Origin: Candidatus Gastranaerophilales bacterium
Lineage (GTDB): Bacteria; Cyanobacteriota; Vampirovibrionia; Gastranaerophilales; Gastranaerophilaceae
Assembly: GCA_910586855.1 (NCBI GenBank)
Contig: CAJUJH010000002.1
Span: forward strand, 372,001 to 436,000
Reading direction: 5' to 3'
DNA length: 64,000 bases
Every line of letters begins with the position of its first letter. The first letter of the stretch is position 1. Positions 48,825 through 57,672 of the stretch are shown here, in pieces. The notes under the pieces were generated by a model. The model had not been told where the DNA came from and ran no database searches. It worked only from the letters and a program-made list of their open reading frames with translations. Position numbers and translations under genes: made by a program.

Positions 48825-50210
48825 ATGATTAAACTTAATTACAAAAATGTTTCTCAAGATGTAATCGGCGCCGAATACGGGCTTGATATCGAAAGAGAAT
48901 TTAGTGAATTTGCCCCTAAGATTGAATCTATCATTAAGGATTTAAATTTAAGAAAAGACAAGCAAGGACAATGGCTTCAATGGATGAACCTTGGTTACAA
49001 TGAAGAAACCGTTTGGTATGTTAAAGAATATGCTGCAATGGTTGAAGGACGTTTTGATAACATTCTTGTGCTTGGTATAGGCGGTTCAGCATTGGGCGGT
49101 ATTGCTGTGACTGAAGCGCTTTTAAAACCTTATTGGAATTTACTTTCTGCTTCAGACAGAGGTAACATGCCAAGGATATTTTTCCTCGATAATATTGACC
49201 CTGACCAAATCAATGCACTTTTAAACATGCTTGATTTAAGAAGAACTTTGGTTAATGTAATTACAAAATCCGGTTCTACTGCTGAAACCATGTCTCAATT
49301 TATGATTATAAAAGACAGAATGCAGAAACTTTTAGGAGATGACTACAGAAAAAATATCGTTGCAACAACAGATAAGCAATCAGGTATCTTAAGACAAATT
49401 GCAAATGAAGAAGGCTATAAAACTTTTGTTGTGCCTGATGATGTTGGCGGAAGATTTTCGGTATTTTCAGCAGTTGGTCTTGTTCCTTTTGCACTTGTGG
49501 GTATTGATATTGATGAAATCATCCAAGGTGTAAAGGTTATGGATTTAGCTTTGAAAAATACCGATATCACAAAAAATATTGCTGCTCAGAACGCTTTAAT
49601 TCATTATTTGATGGATACAAAGAAAGGTCATTATTTATCTGTTATGATGCCTTATTCAAGCAGATTAAAATATGTTTCAGACTGGTATGTTCAATTATGG
49701 GCTGAATCTTTGGGTAAAGAAGTTGATAAAAACGGCAACAGGGTAAATGTTGGACCTACTCCTATTAAAGCTTTGGGTGCAACTGACCAGCACTCTCAAA
49801 TTCAGCTATACAATGAAGGCAAGCACGATAAAATTATTAACTTTATCCGTGTTGAAGAATTTGATACAAACCTTGAAATTCCAAAAATCTTTGAATGCAC
49901 TGGGGTTAATTACTTAGGCGGCAAGACGATTAATGAGCTTATTAATGCGGAGGCTGATTCTACAGCTGTTGCTCTAGCTGATTTTAAACGTCCAAACTTA
50001 ACAATTTCAATGCCTAAAGTTAATGCTTACTATTTAGCGCAGTTATTCTATATGCTAGAAGTTCAAACTGCTATTGCAGGCGAACTTTATAATATTAATA
50101 CTTTCAATCAGCCCGGTGTAGAACAAGCTAAGAACTACACTTATGCACTAATGGGCAGAGCGGGTTATGAAGAATCAAGAGAAGAATTAACTTGTAAGAT
50201 TGGAAGATAG
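48825..50210 (+). CDS. pgi: Glucose-6-phosphate isomerase
   Basis: A 461-residue enzyme interconverting glucose 6-phosphate and fructose 6-phosphate. ILVLGIGGSALGGIAVTEAL is the phosphate site, NVITKSGSTAETMSQF the sugar-phosphate SIS segment, and DDVGGRFSVFSAVGLVPF, GATDQHSQIQLYNEG and the C-terminal FNQPGVEQAK the catalytic parts. The length is that of the shorter bacterial PGI class. AGAGGAAAAG precedes the ATG, and a strong terminator follows. Confidence 0.96.
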   Translation: MIKLNYKNVSQDVIGAEYGLDIEREFSEFAPKIESIIKDLNLRKDKQGQWLQWMNLGYNEETVWYVKEYAAMVEGRFDNILVLGIGGSALGGIAVTEALLKPYWNLLSASDRGNMPRIFFLDNIDPDQINALLNMLDLRRTLVNVITKSGSTAETMSQFMIIKDRMQKLLGDDYRKNIVATTDKQSGILRQIANEEGYKTFVVPDDVGGRFSVFSAVGLVPFALVGIDIDEIIQGVKVMDLALKNTDITKNIAAQNALIHYLMDTKKGHYLSVMMPYSSRLKYVSDWYVQLWAESLGKEVDKNGNRVNVGPTPIKALGATDQHSQIQLYNEGKHDKIINFIRVEEFDTNLEIPKIFECTGVNYLGGKTINELINAEADSTAVALADFKRPNLTISMPKVNAYYLAQLFYMLEVQTAIAGELYNINTFNQPGVEQAKNYTYALMGRAGYEESREELTCKIGR

Positions 50211-50243
50211 AGTTTTTCTGAATTTAGTAATTTTGAATACATT

Positions 50244-50272
50244 AAAAGACCTTGTATTTTACAAGGTCTTTT
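50244..50272 (+). terminator. Terminator of pgi
   Basis: A perfect 12-bp stem AAAAGACCTTGT/ACAAGGTCTTTT with a five-base loop. Confidence 0.92.
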
Positions 50273-50349
50273 GCTTTTTATTAAATAATTTTGAAAATAG
50301 TTCTGAAAATAATTTTCTTCAATTCTTTATCGAAATTTTTAAAGTCTGG

Positions 50350-50475
50350 CTAATGTGTCTCATTTTTCCATTCTTTTTCGTCAACAGGGGCAAGACCTTT
50401 GCAAAGATAGTATCCGCCAATTGCAAAACCTGCAACTGAAAGACAAGCTATGATATTGCTTAATATATTTTCCAT
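50350..50475 (-). CDS. 41-residue membrane microprotein
   Basis: The ATG at 50475 shares a base with the stop of the upstream gene (TAATG), and GGAG lies 11-12 bases before it. The protein has one hydrophobic helix (ILSNIIACLSVAGFAIGGYY, about residues 4-23) and a charged tail (VDEKEWKNETH). The tight overlap with another small membrane protein suggests a two-component complex. The family is unknown. Confidence 0.55.
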   Translation of the reverse strand: MENILSNIIACLSVAGFAIGGYYLCKGLAPVDEKEWKNETH

Positions 50476-50723
50476 TATTTTTCGTCTCCTTTGTTGTCAT
50501 ATAAATATTTTCTAAGCTCTTTTCCAACTTTGTACAACTCTTTTCCAAGGATTGCAATATAAAATATACCAAGCATGGCTAGAAAAATTCTTGGCGTATT
50601 ATGACCATCCATAAGAAATAAGCTTGCCACACCTCCAATAAGTACAATTAAGGCACTTGTTACAAGCTGTTTTGATACAAGTAAGCTTTTTACTCTTAAT
50701 TTAATTTTTTCATCATAATCCAT
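50475..50723 (-). CDS. Small membrane protein
   Basis: An 82-residue protein with a basic N-terminus and two hydrophobic helices (LVTSALIVLIGGVASLFLM and IFLAMLGIFYIAILGKEL), then a charged tail (RKYLYDNKGDEK). I do not recognise the family. It overlaps the 41-residue gene by one base and lies 48 bases downstream of the Fic gene on the same strand. Confidence 0.6.
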   Translation of the reverse strand: MDYDEKIKLRVKSLLVSKQLVTSALIVLIGGVASLFLMDGHNTPRIFLAMLGIFYIAILGKELYKVGKELRKYLYDNKGDEK

Positions 50724-50771
50724 AAATTAAAGTATAGCCTATTTTTTAAGTAGGGGCAAATGTTTAATTTT

Positions 50772-51386
50772 TTAGCAGTTTCCCATATCGCAGGTTTTAT
50801 ATGCTGTATAGCCTTCATATGCGTAGCTTGCATCAATGCCTTTCATATAAATTTCTCTGTCATCGGTTTTATCTGTGAGGGCATCTTTTAACAAAAGTTT
50901 AATTTCAGTTGCTTTTATAGGGCTTCTTTCCATTGCAAAAAGATAATCTTCTTTATCAATTTTGCTCCAGTCTACTACCTTATTTAATTCTTTTTTAAAA
51001 ATTAAATCAAGCCAAATTCTTGCACTGCGTCCGTTTCCTTCGCGAAACGGATGTGCGATATTTATTTCTATATATTTTTCAACAATTTCATCATATGTAG
51101 ACTGTGGCATTTTATCAATGTTTTCAAGTGCCTCTTTTAAATATATAACAGGGGCGAAACGAAAATTTCCTTTTGCAATGTTAACCGTTCTGATTTTTCC
51201 TGCAAAATCGTATATTTCACCAAATAGAAATTTGTGTATTTTTGCTAAGCTTGAAAATTTACCTGCTTCAAGCTGGTCTATTTTTCCTGTTTGAAAAAGT
51301 TCAAGCGCTTTTTGCTTGCTGATTCTCTCTTCTGCCTCAGCAAGCTTACATGATTCTGTAATTTTTAGTTTATTTTCTAGTGCCAT
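50772..51386 (-). CDS. Fic/DOC-family protein (probable AMP transferase)
   Basis: A protein of about 204 residues from MALENKLKITES; an ATG seven codons earlier is possible. The catalytic loop HPFREGNGRSARIWLDLI has the full HxFxEGNGRxxR set (His at about 112). YDFAGKIRTVNIAKGNFRFAP is the flap and target-docking region. DYLFAMERSPIKATEIK and GIDASYAYEGY complete a well-conserved family. Fic enzymes move AMP from ATP onto Ser, Thr or Tyr of a target. The inhibitory SxxxE helix is not obvious at either end. It follows lrgB by 37 bases. Confidence 0.9.
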   Translation of the reverse strand: MALENKLKITESCKLAEAEERISKQKALELFQTGKIDQLEAGKFSSLAKIHKFLFGEIYDFAGKIRTVNIAKGNFRFAPVIYLKEALENIDKMPQSTYDEIVEKYIEINIAHPFREGNGRSARIWLDLIFKKELNKVVDWSKIDKEDYLFAMERSPIKATEIKLLLKDALTDKTDDREIYMKGIDASYAYEGYTAYKTCDMGNC

Positions 51387-51423
51387 TATTACTATAGATG
51401 TTACCATATTATGACTATCTTTA

Positions 51424-52152
51424 CTAGTTTTGCAATATTGTGACTATCTCTGCCAGTTTTAAATACAGTTTAATTAAGACAGGGGCAAGGATGGCAGTAA
51501 GGATGGCAACTATGGTGAGGGCGACGGTGGAAATTGCAACCTGTTTAAATTGTTTGCGCTCAGCCAGGGATGATGTACCCATAACATGGGCTGCTGCACC
51601 TACTGATAAACCTATTGCTATGTCGTTATCTATTTTAAAAAGTTTCAACAGTCTGCGTGCAAAAAGCCCTCCTATGATTCCTGTGATTATAACAGCACAG
51701 GCTGTAAGTTCCGGAATGCCGCCAATTGTTTTTGAGATTTCAACTGCAATTGGCGTTGTGACTGATTTTGGAAGCATAGAAATAATTATGGATAATTTTG
51801 TGTGGAAAAATTTACCCAAAATAGCTGTTGAAATAATGGCAATAAATGCTGCAAAAAGAAAACCAAAATAAATTGCGCGTTTATTTTGCAGCAATACTTC
51901 TTTATTTTTAATTAAAGGGTAGGCAAGTGCAATTGTAGCAGGACCTAAAAGATATGTTACATATTTTGCTCCTGAATTATACTCACTAAAATCAATATTA
52001 AAGAATTTTAACAGTAAAATTATTACAGCGCCTGATAAAATGATTGGCGGGAGTTTTTTTAAAGGGCGGAGGCGGCAGAAATATTTACAAATGTAAAATA
52101 TTGCAAATGTCAGGCTAAAATATAAAAATTTTGAAAACAAACCGCTTAGCAT
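51424..52152 (-). CDS. lrgB: LrgB/CidB-family membrane protein
   Basis: A 242-residue inner-membrane protein with the family core SIIISMLPKSVTTPIAVEISKTIGGIPELTA...ITGIIGGLFARRLLKLF and GLSVGAAAHVMGTSSLAER. In other bacteria LrgAB and CidAB affect autolysis and pyruvate or metabolite uptake. It overlaps lrgA by seven bases, and GGAG lies before its ATG. Confidence 0.93.
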   Translation of the reverse strand: MLSGLFSKFLYFSLTFAIFYICKYFCRLRPLKKLPPIILSGAVIILLLKFFNIDFSEYNSGAKYVTYLLGPATIALAYPLIKNKEVLLQNKRAIYFGFLFAAFIAIISTAILGKFFHTKLSIIISMLPKSVTTPIAVEISKTIGGIPELTACAVIITGIIGGLFARRLLKLFKIDNDIAIGLSVGAAAHVMGTSSLAERKQFKQVAISTVALTIVAILTAILAPVLIKLYLKLAEIVTILQN

Positions 52153-52592
52153 TTAATTTTATCTCCTTTAGCAGCTGCGGGTAAGATATTTTGCACATCT
52201 TGTTTGTTTTCGGGAGCTTTTTTGCCTGTCCATTCCATAACCTTATCTACAAAAATTGCAGTCAGAATCATTGTAATAAATGTGGTTAAAATAATTACTG
52301 CAAGTATGCTTATTAAATCGTTTTTGATTAAATGATAATGAACCGTAATCCCTACAAGGAGCGGTACAAAAAGTACTGGCAGAACAGATATTGCAATTGT
52401 GCAAATATCTTTTACAAGCCTAATTGGTATAATTTTAAAATTTAATAATAGCGCAAAGATAATCATACCAAGGATTGTTGGCGGAAGATTTAGCCTGAGG
52501 GCATGAATTATTTTTTCACTTAAAAATTGAAGCAAAACAAGAATGATAAAACCTGATACAATTCTTGCTGCTTTTTTAAACGCAAGCTTCAT
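52146..52592 (-). CDS. lrgA: LrgA/CidA-family membrane protein
   Basis: A 148-residue protein with four hydrophobic helices and the holin-like family segments LQFLSEKIIHALRLNLPPTILGMIIFALLL and ISVLPVLFVPLLVGITVH. It overlaps miaB by four bases upstream and lrgB downstream, so it is in one transcript with both. A charged C-terminal tail of about 25 residues is longer than usual. Confidence 0.92.
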   Translation of the reverse strand: MKLAFKKAARIVSGFIILVLLQFLSEKIIHALRLNLPPTILGMIIFALLLNFKIIPIRLVKDICTIAISVLPVLFVPLLVGITVHYHLIKNDLISILAVIILTTFITMILTAIFVDKVMEWTGKKAPENKQDVQNILPAAAKGDKIKC

Positions 52593-53998
52593 TGTTTTGC
52601 TGCCTTAATTACGGTGCAGTCTTTTTTAAACTGTGTGGGAATTTCATCTCCCTTGAGGCACCATACAAGAGCTTCTTTAATTTTTACGTTTATAAAATCG
52701 CCGACTTTTGCTGTCTTTGATTCAAAATGCACTACTTTATTGTTGCGGCTTCTGCCTTCTGCTATTCGTTTTAAACCGTTTTTAGAATCTTCTTCTTTAA
52801 TTTTTTCGACTAAAATTTCATAAATTTTCCCGACTGAAGCCTCATTTGATTTTTTTGAAGCAGCTTTAACTGTATTATTCAGCCTTGCAAGGCGGTCTTT
52901 TTTAATATTATTTGGAATAAATTTATCAACCATTTTTCCTGCAGGAGTATTCGGGCGCGGTGAATAAGCTGCAGTATTGGAATAATCAAGTCCGAGTTCA
53001 TTTATTGCACTTATTGTATCTTGAAACTCTTCTTCAGATTCTGACGGAAAACCTGCAATAAAATCAGAGGTTATTGTAACATCTTTAATTTGAGTTCGTA
53101 TTTTATTTACAATTTCAGAATATTGAGCCCTGTTATACCGTCTGTTCATGGCTTTTAATACCCTGTCATTCCCGCTTTGCATTGGTATATGAAAACATTC
53201 GCAGATTTTATCTGCATTTTTTACGGTTTCAATAACTTCATCTGTAATATCTGTTGGGTATGAGGTTGTAAATCTTATTCTGAAATCCCCTTCAAGTTTA
53301 TCAAGTTCGGCTAAAAGTTTCGCAAATGTCGGCTTGCCATCTAAATCTTTTCCGTAACTGTCAACATTTTGTCCAAGAAGGGTTATTTCTTTATATCCTT
53401 CTTTAATAATTTTTTTAGCTTCATTTAAAATTGTCTCTATAGTACGGCTGCGCTCGCGCCCTCTTGTGTATGGAACAATGCAATATGTGCAAAAATTATT
53501 ACATCCTTCCATGATAGGAAGCCAGGCATTTACACCATGTGAGCGGATAATATTAAAATCTTTTTCAGGAACCGCTTTATCCCTTATAGCGCAGATTCTT
53601 TTTCTTGAGCCATCTTCAGCAGGGGTTTCAAGTTCTTTAATTAATTCGGGAAGTTCATAAATATTGTGTGTTCCAAAAACCAAATCAAGATATGGGAATT
53701 TTTTTAAAAGCCCTTCTTTTTCCTGCTGAGCAACACAGCCTGCTATTGCAATTTTTATATCAGGATTTTTCTTTTTCATCTTGCCCCAAACGCCAAGTTT
53801 TGAATAGGCTTTATCTTCTGATAATTTCCTGATGGAGCAAGTATTTACAATGAAAAAATCAGCTTCATCCTCAACAGAGGGCATATAGCCATAGTGAGAT
53901 AAAATGCCTAAAATTCTTTCTGTGTCAGATTTATTCATTTGACAGCCAAGAGTTTCAATATATATTTTTTTGGATACTTTTTTGGATACTTTTTCCAT
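52589..53998 (-). CDS. miaB: tRNA-2-methylthio-N6-dimethylallyladenosine synthase
   Basis: A 469-residue methylthiotransferase. The UPF0004 domain has TLGCQMNKSDTERILGIL, VNTCSIRKLSEDKAYSKLG and IAGCVAQQEK. The radical SAM motif is GCNNFCTYCIVPYTRGRERS. A C-terminal TRAM domain ends the protein. It modifies A37 of tRNAs reading UNN codons. A KVSKK repeat at the start is a local duplication. It is three bases after the isopropylmalate-synthase-like gene and overlaps lrgA by four. Confidence 0.95.
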   Translation of the reverse strand: MEKVSKKVSKKIYIETLGCQMNKSDTERILGILSHYGYMPSVEDEADFFIVNTCSIRKLSEDKAYSKLGVWGKMKKKNPDIKIAIAGCVAQQEKEGLLKKFPYLDLVFGTHNIYELPELIKELETPAEDGSRKRICAIRDKAVPEKDFNIIRSHGVNAWLPIMEGCNNFCTYCIVPYTRGRERSRTIETILNEAKKIIKEGYKEITLLGQNVDSYGKDLDGKPTFAKLLAELDKLEGDFRIRFTTSYPTDITDEVIETVKNADKICECFHIPMQSGNDRVLKAMNRRYNRAQYSEIVNKIRTQIKDVTITSDFIAGFPSESEEEFQDTISAINELGLDYSNTAAYSPRPNTPAGKMVDKFIPNNIKKDRLARLNNTVKAASKKSNEASVGKIYEILVEKIKEEDSKNGLKRIAEGRSRNNKVVHFESKTAKVGDFINVKIKEALVWCLKGDEIPTQFKKDCTVIKAAKQ

Positions 53999-54001
53999 TT
54001 T

Positions 54002-55312
54002 TTATACAATCCTGTGTGCCTGAATTTCTTCAAGTCTTTCCATACGTTCTTTAAGAGCGCCTTGAGGCATATAGTAAGGTTCTACCGTCATAATCTTTGC
54101 TGCAACATCCGGGTAGAAATAGATGAATTTTAGTTCACTGTCAGTCAAAGGTTTTTGGGTGTGAACGTTTGCATAGCGGGCAAGTTCAAGAATATTTCTT
54201 GCTTCATCTTCATCCTGAAATTCAAGCTCAAGGTTTTCATAAACGTTTCTAAACCCTTTAATACCTGCATATTCGCCAACTGTTATCATTCTGCCTGTTT
54301 CAATAATTTCGGGTTCGCCCCTGCCGAGCTCTTCATAATCATAGAGCTCATAATTTCTTCTGTCTTTAAGGGCACCGTCAGCGTGGATTCCTGATTCATG
54401 GGCAAAAGCATTATCACCTACAGCTACCTGATTTATTGGAATTGGTACGCCAAAAGCGTATGCTGTATATTTTGCAAGTTTCCATGCTTTTGTAATATCA
54501 ATCTGCGGGTCAATTTTATATTTTCCGGCAAAACCGCTTGATTTTAATATTGCTAAAATGCAGGATACAAGGTCAGCATTTCCGGCGCGTTCTCCCATAC
54601 CGTTTATTGCAGTATTAATCCAGGCATCAACACCTGCATCAATTGCTGCTTTTGCACCCATAACAGAACAGGCTGTTGCCATACCTAAATCATTATGGAA
54701 GTGCATTTCTATATCCATTTGTGTTTCTTTTGCAAGTGTATAAATTCTGTCATAAGCGGTTTTTGGGTCGTCATATCCAAGAGTATCACAGTATCTGAAA
54801 CGTTTTGCACCGTATCTTTTGCATTCATTTGCGTATTTTATTAAGTAATCTAAATCTGAACGAGAGGCATCTTCTGCATTAACGCCAATCATTTTGGCAT
54901 CATATTCTATTGCCATATTGATAGCTTCAAGTGTTTGCTGCAAAATATCATCTTTTGATTTTTTGCCTTGATATTTTCCATTAATCATTTGGTCTGATGT
55001 AGATTGGGACAGGTTAACATATTGAAGTTTCGGTATATTTTCGAAAGATTTTTTAACATCAGATGCAAGGGCTCTCATCCAGCCTGATAATTTAGTTTTA
55101 TTTATGGCGCCTCTATCTACAAGCATGAGGTTCCCGTTAAGGTAATTTTTTTCATGCTCTGTTGTTGGAAAGCCAAACTCTGATTGGTTTATACCCATAT
55201 CATTAAGCATTAAATTAATGATTGTTTTTTGAAGTTTTGCTAAACCTAATCTTGAAGTTTGTACACCGTCTCTATTTGTAACATCTACAAATTTAATAAA
55301 GTTTTCGCCCAT
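54002..55312 (-). CDS. Homocitrate/2-isopropylmalate synthase-family enzyme
   Basis: A 436-residue DRE-TIM metallolyase. The metal/substrate motif reads FVDVTNRDGVQTSRLG where the family usually has DTTLRDGEQ. IGVNAEDASRSDLDYL, RFRYCDTLGYDDP, MHFHNDLGMATAC (metal histidines), INGMGERAGNADLV and AHESGIHADGAL are conserved. The enzyme condenses acetyl-CoA with a 2-oxo acid; homocitrate synthase is favoured by the HADG region and the length, but isopropylmalate or citramalate cannot be excluded. No leuBCD or lysine genes are near; it heads the miaB-lrgAB unit. Confidence 0.75.
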   Translation of the reverse strand: MGENFIKFVDVTNRDGVQTSRLGLAKLQKTIINLMLNDMGINQSEFGFPTTEHEKNYLNGNLMLVDRGAINKTKLSGWMRALASDVKKSFENIPKLQYVNLSQSTSDQMINGKYQGKKSKDDILQQTLEAINMAIEYDAKMIGVNAEDASRSDLDYLIKYANECKRYGAKRFRYCDTLGYDDPKTAYDRIYTLAKETQMDIEMHFHNDLGMATACSVMGAKAAIDAGVDAWINTAINGMGERAGNADLVSCILAILKSSGFAGKYKIDPQIDITKAWKLAKYTAYAFGVPIPINQVAVGDNAFAHESGIHADGALKDRRNYELYDYEELGRGEPEIIETGRMITVGEYAGIKGFRNVYENLELEFQDEDEARNILELARYANVHTQKPLTDSELKFIYFYPDVAAKIMTVEPYYMPQGALKERMERLEEIQAHRIV

Positions 55313-55454
55313 AAATACCTTTGTTTTCTGCTTCTTTCTAGTAAAAATAATTAATTGTTAAGTAATATTTTATCATCTAAAAAAATTAGTAGCAATTTTT
55401 TTTATTTTTGTGTATTAATATATAGTAATCAGTTTATTAATCTGAAAGGCAAAA

Positions 55455-56279
55455 ATGTTTTCCGATTATTCGGTAACCAGCATAAATATGTATTCGCCGT
55501 CGGGCAAAAGGTCGCCTAAAAATCAAGCAGCGCTTGTACTTCGAAAGCAAAGCTTTAATGCTGAAGATAAAAGGAAAGCTATTGCAAATTTAACTGATGA
55601 TGAAATTGTATTAACAAGCATTGACTATGCGCAAAAGAAGACTGATAAGACGGTGGCAGGAAAGCTGGAAAAAGCTTTGCCATCGTTATTTGTTACTATA
55701 GTTCCCATTGTATTCGGCGCGCTTCAAAAAGGCAGTCTTTCTGATAAAACGAAAACCGCACTTGTAACTGCAGGTGTATTCGGTGGGACTTTAGCTTTAT
55801 TTGATAAATATGATAAAGGCGTGGACAGGATTGAAAATGCCTCTGAAAAGATTGAAAAATCCAGAAAAGAGCATCCTGTTGCAGCAAGAATTTTAGATTT
55901 TACCGCTAAAGCTGCATTGTTATTTGGTGCTTCTGCTGCAGTTGTTAAGGGCAGTAAGTTTTTACAAAATAAATTTAAACCTTCGGTGGATAAAATAAAT
56001 AAATCTATATCTAAAGCTTCTGAAAAAATGGATAAATCTTTATTAGGGCGAGGTGTTGAAAAATTAAATACCAAAAATGCCGAGTTTTTATTAAAACATC
56101 CAAAGATTTCAAAAGTGTTTTCTGAAAACAGCTTTTTGCCGGGTGCTTTAACATTTTTAGGCTGGCTTGGTTTTCAGGGTGCTGTTCAATGCAAAGCTTT
56201 AGATACAACTTGCAAATATGCTGATGAAATGGCAAGCAGTCTTTTGGTACAAAGAGAAGCTGCAAGAGATAATATTTAA
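55455..56279 (+). CDS. Hypothetical membrane protein
   Basis: A 274-residue protein with a polar N-terminal part (VLRKQSFNAEDKRKAIANLT), hydrophobic segments at about residues 75-112 and 145-165, a charged middle (DKINKSISKASEKMDKSLLG) and a final hydrophobic stretch (FLPGALTFLGWLGFQGAVQC). It looks like a lineage-type membrane protein of unknown role. AAAGG lies before the ATG. It is single, divergent from the homocitrate-synthase-like gene. Confidence 0.55.
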   Translation: MFSDYSVTSINMYSPSGKRSPKNQAALVLRKQSFNAEDKRKAIANLTDDEIVLTSIDYAQKKTDKTVAGKLEKALPSLFVTIVPIVFGALQKGSLSDKTKTALVTAGVFGGTLALFDKYDKGVDRIENASEKIEKSRKEHPVAARILDFTAKAALLFGASAAVVKGSKFLQNKFKPSVDKINKSISKASEKMDKSLLGRGVEKLNTKNAEFLLKHPKISKVFSENSFLPGALTFLGWLGFQGAVQCKALDTTCKYADEMASSLLVQREAARDNI

Positions 56280-56705
56280 TAATTTATTGCATATTTTGTT
56301 ATTAAATTTGTTAATTTTTTAATATCAAATTTGATAAAATTTCATTGCTCAATAAAAAATATTTGCCATCTGTTGTTTTTATGCTTATTCTTTTTATTAA
56401 GTTTTGTTAAGTATTCACTATACGAATTTCCTATTTGTTACTTATATTTAAAAAAACAATTGATATTTTTTGTTAAGTAATATAAATAATGTAGGACAAA
56501 CCGTGAAAAAAATGTTATATTTATTGTATAAAGTGTTCTTTTTACCCTTTTGGGTTTAGAAGAGAAGAAATAAATGTAAATCTTTTTAAAGCAATTAGAG
56601 AAATTTTAACAATAATTTTTTAAAAAATGTTTTTAAAGATATAGGAAGTGAATCTACTTTATAGTTAATAGGAATGATAAATTGTTATTTGGAGGAAACT
56701 AAGTA
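56280..56705. other. AT-rich 426-base intergenic region
   Basis: No reading frame or RNA gene is recognisable. It holds a perfect 14-base palindrome TATCAAATTTGATA (56323-56336), which could be an operator, and a short hairpin TACCC/GGGTT near 56546. The last 20 bases carry TTGGAGG, the ribosome site of the HEAT-repeat gene. The region probably contains that gene's promoter and a long leader. Confidence 0.4.
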
Positions 56706-57560
56706 ATGACAATTAGTGTGAACAACCGTAAAAAACAGGCTAAAAAATCTTTTGAAGAATTAATCAAAGACTTACAGACTTCTAATTCTGAAAAAGTTCG
56801 TTATAATGCTGCAAGAATCCTTGGAGAAATGGGTGATTTCAGCGCTGTAGCTCCTTTAATTGATGTTTTAAAGAATGATAAAAACGGCTCAGTTCGTCTT
56901 TATGCTGCAAGAGCACTTGGCGAATTAGGCGATACAAAAGCCACTGTTCCTTTGATTGAATCTTTAAGAGAAGACAGAAACGTGGATGTTCGCGTTCGTG
57001 CTGCCCGTGCACTTGGTCGTTTGGGCGGTAAAATTGTTGTTGAACCTCTTGTTGAAGCTTTGAATGATGAAAATCCCCAGGTTTGCATTACTGCAACTGA
57101 TGCTTTAATTGAGATTGGCGATGTCGCAACAGATGCTTTAATTGAATCTTTAGACCATCAAAAAGTTAACGTAAGATGTGATGCTACACGTGCTTTGGGT
57201 GAGATTGGCAATAAAAAAGCTGTTGAAAAAATTATTAAAATGTTAAAAGATGAATGGGTGAATGTAAGAATTTATGCCGTTACTTCTTTAGGAAAACTTG
57301 GTGATACAAAAGCGGTTCCTGCTTTAATTGAAGTTATGGAAAATGCTTCTGAAAATGATTTAGTAAGAGCCGGCGCTGCAGCAGCACTTGGTGTTTTACG
57401 CGACCAAAGAGCTCTTCTTCCATTAAGAAAACTTATCATTAATGCGGAAGAACTTGGTGAATTAGAAGATACCGCTTTAAAATCATTCAAGAAAATCATG
57501 GCTGCAAACTGGGAAGCAATTCCTGGTGCTGCTCCTGTTAAAAAACCAGCTTTATTCTAA
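56706..57560 (+). CDS. HEAT-repeat protein (PBS-lyase-like repeats)
   Basis: A 284-residue all-helical scaffold of about seven 31-residue repeats. Each has the form VRYNAARILGEMGDFSAVAP, VRLYAARALGELGDTKATVP, VRVRAARALGRLGGKIVVEP and so on, the E-Z/PBS-lyase HEAT type found throughout cyanobacteria and relatives. Phycobilin lyase activity is not expected; such repeats bind partner proteins. A long leader and strong ribosome site suggest high or regulated expression. Confidence 0.9.
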   Translation: MTISVNNRKKQAKKSFEELIKDLQTSNSEKVRYNAARILGEMGDFSAVAPLIDVLKNDKNGSVRLYAARALGELGDTKATVPLIESLREDRNVDVRVRAARALGRLGGKIVVEPLVEALNDENPQVCITATDALIEIGDVATDALIESLDHQKVNVRCDATRALGEIGNKKAVEKIIKMLKDEWVNVRIYAVTSLGKLGDTKAVPALIEVMENASENDLVRAGAAAALGVLRDQRALLPLRKLIINAEELGELEDTALKSFKKIMAANWEAIPGAAPVKKPALF

Positions 57561-57584
57561 TTTAGAACCTTGTAATAATTTCTA

Positions 57585-57617
57585 AAAGAGCGCTTTTTAA
57601 TTAAGGCGCTTTTTTAA
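57585..57617 (+). terminator. Terminator of the HEAT-repeat gene
   Basis: Stem AGCGC/GCGCT extended by A/T pairs and one mismatch, then TTTTTT. Confidence 0.8.
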
Positions 57618-57672
57618 TGCAATTGTTAAGTTTTAGTCCCGAATTTTTATTTATGCTATAATTTTTTTTACT

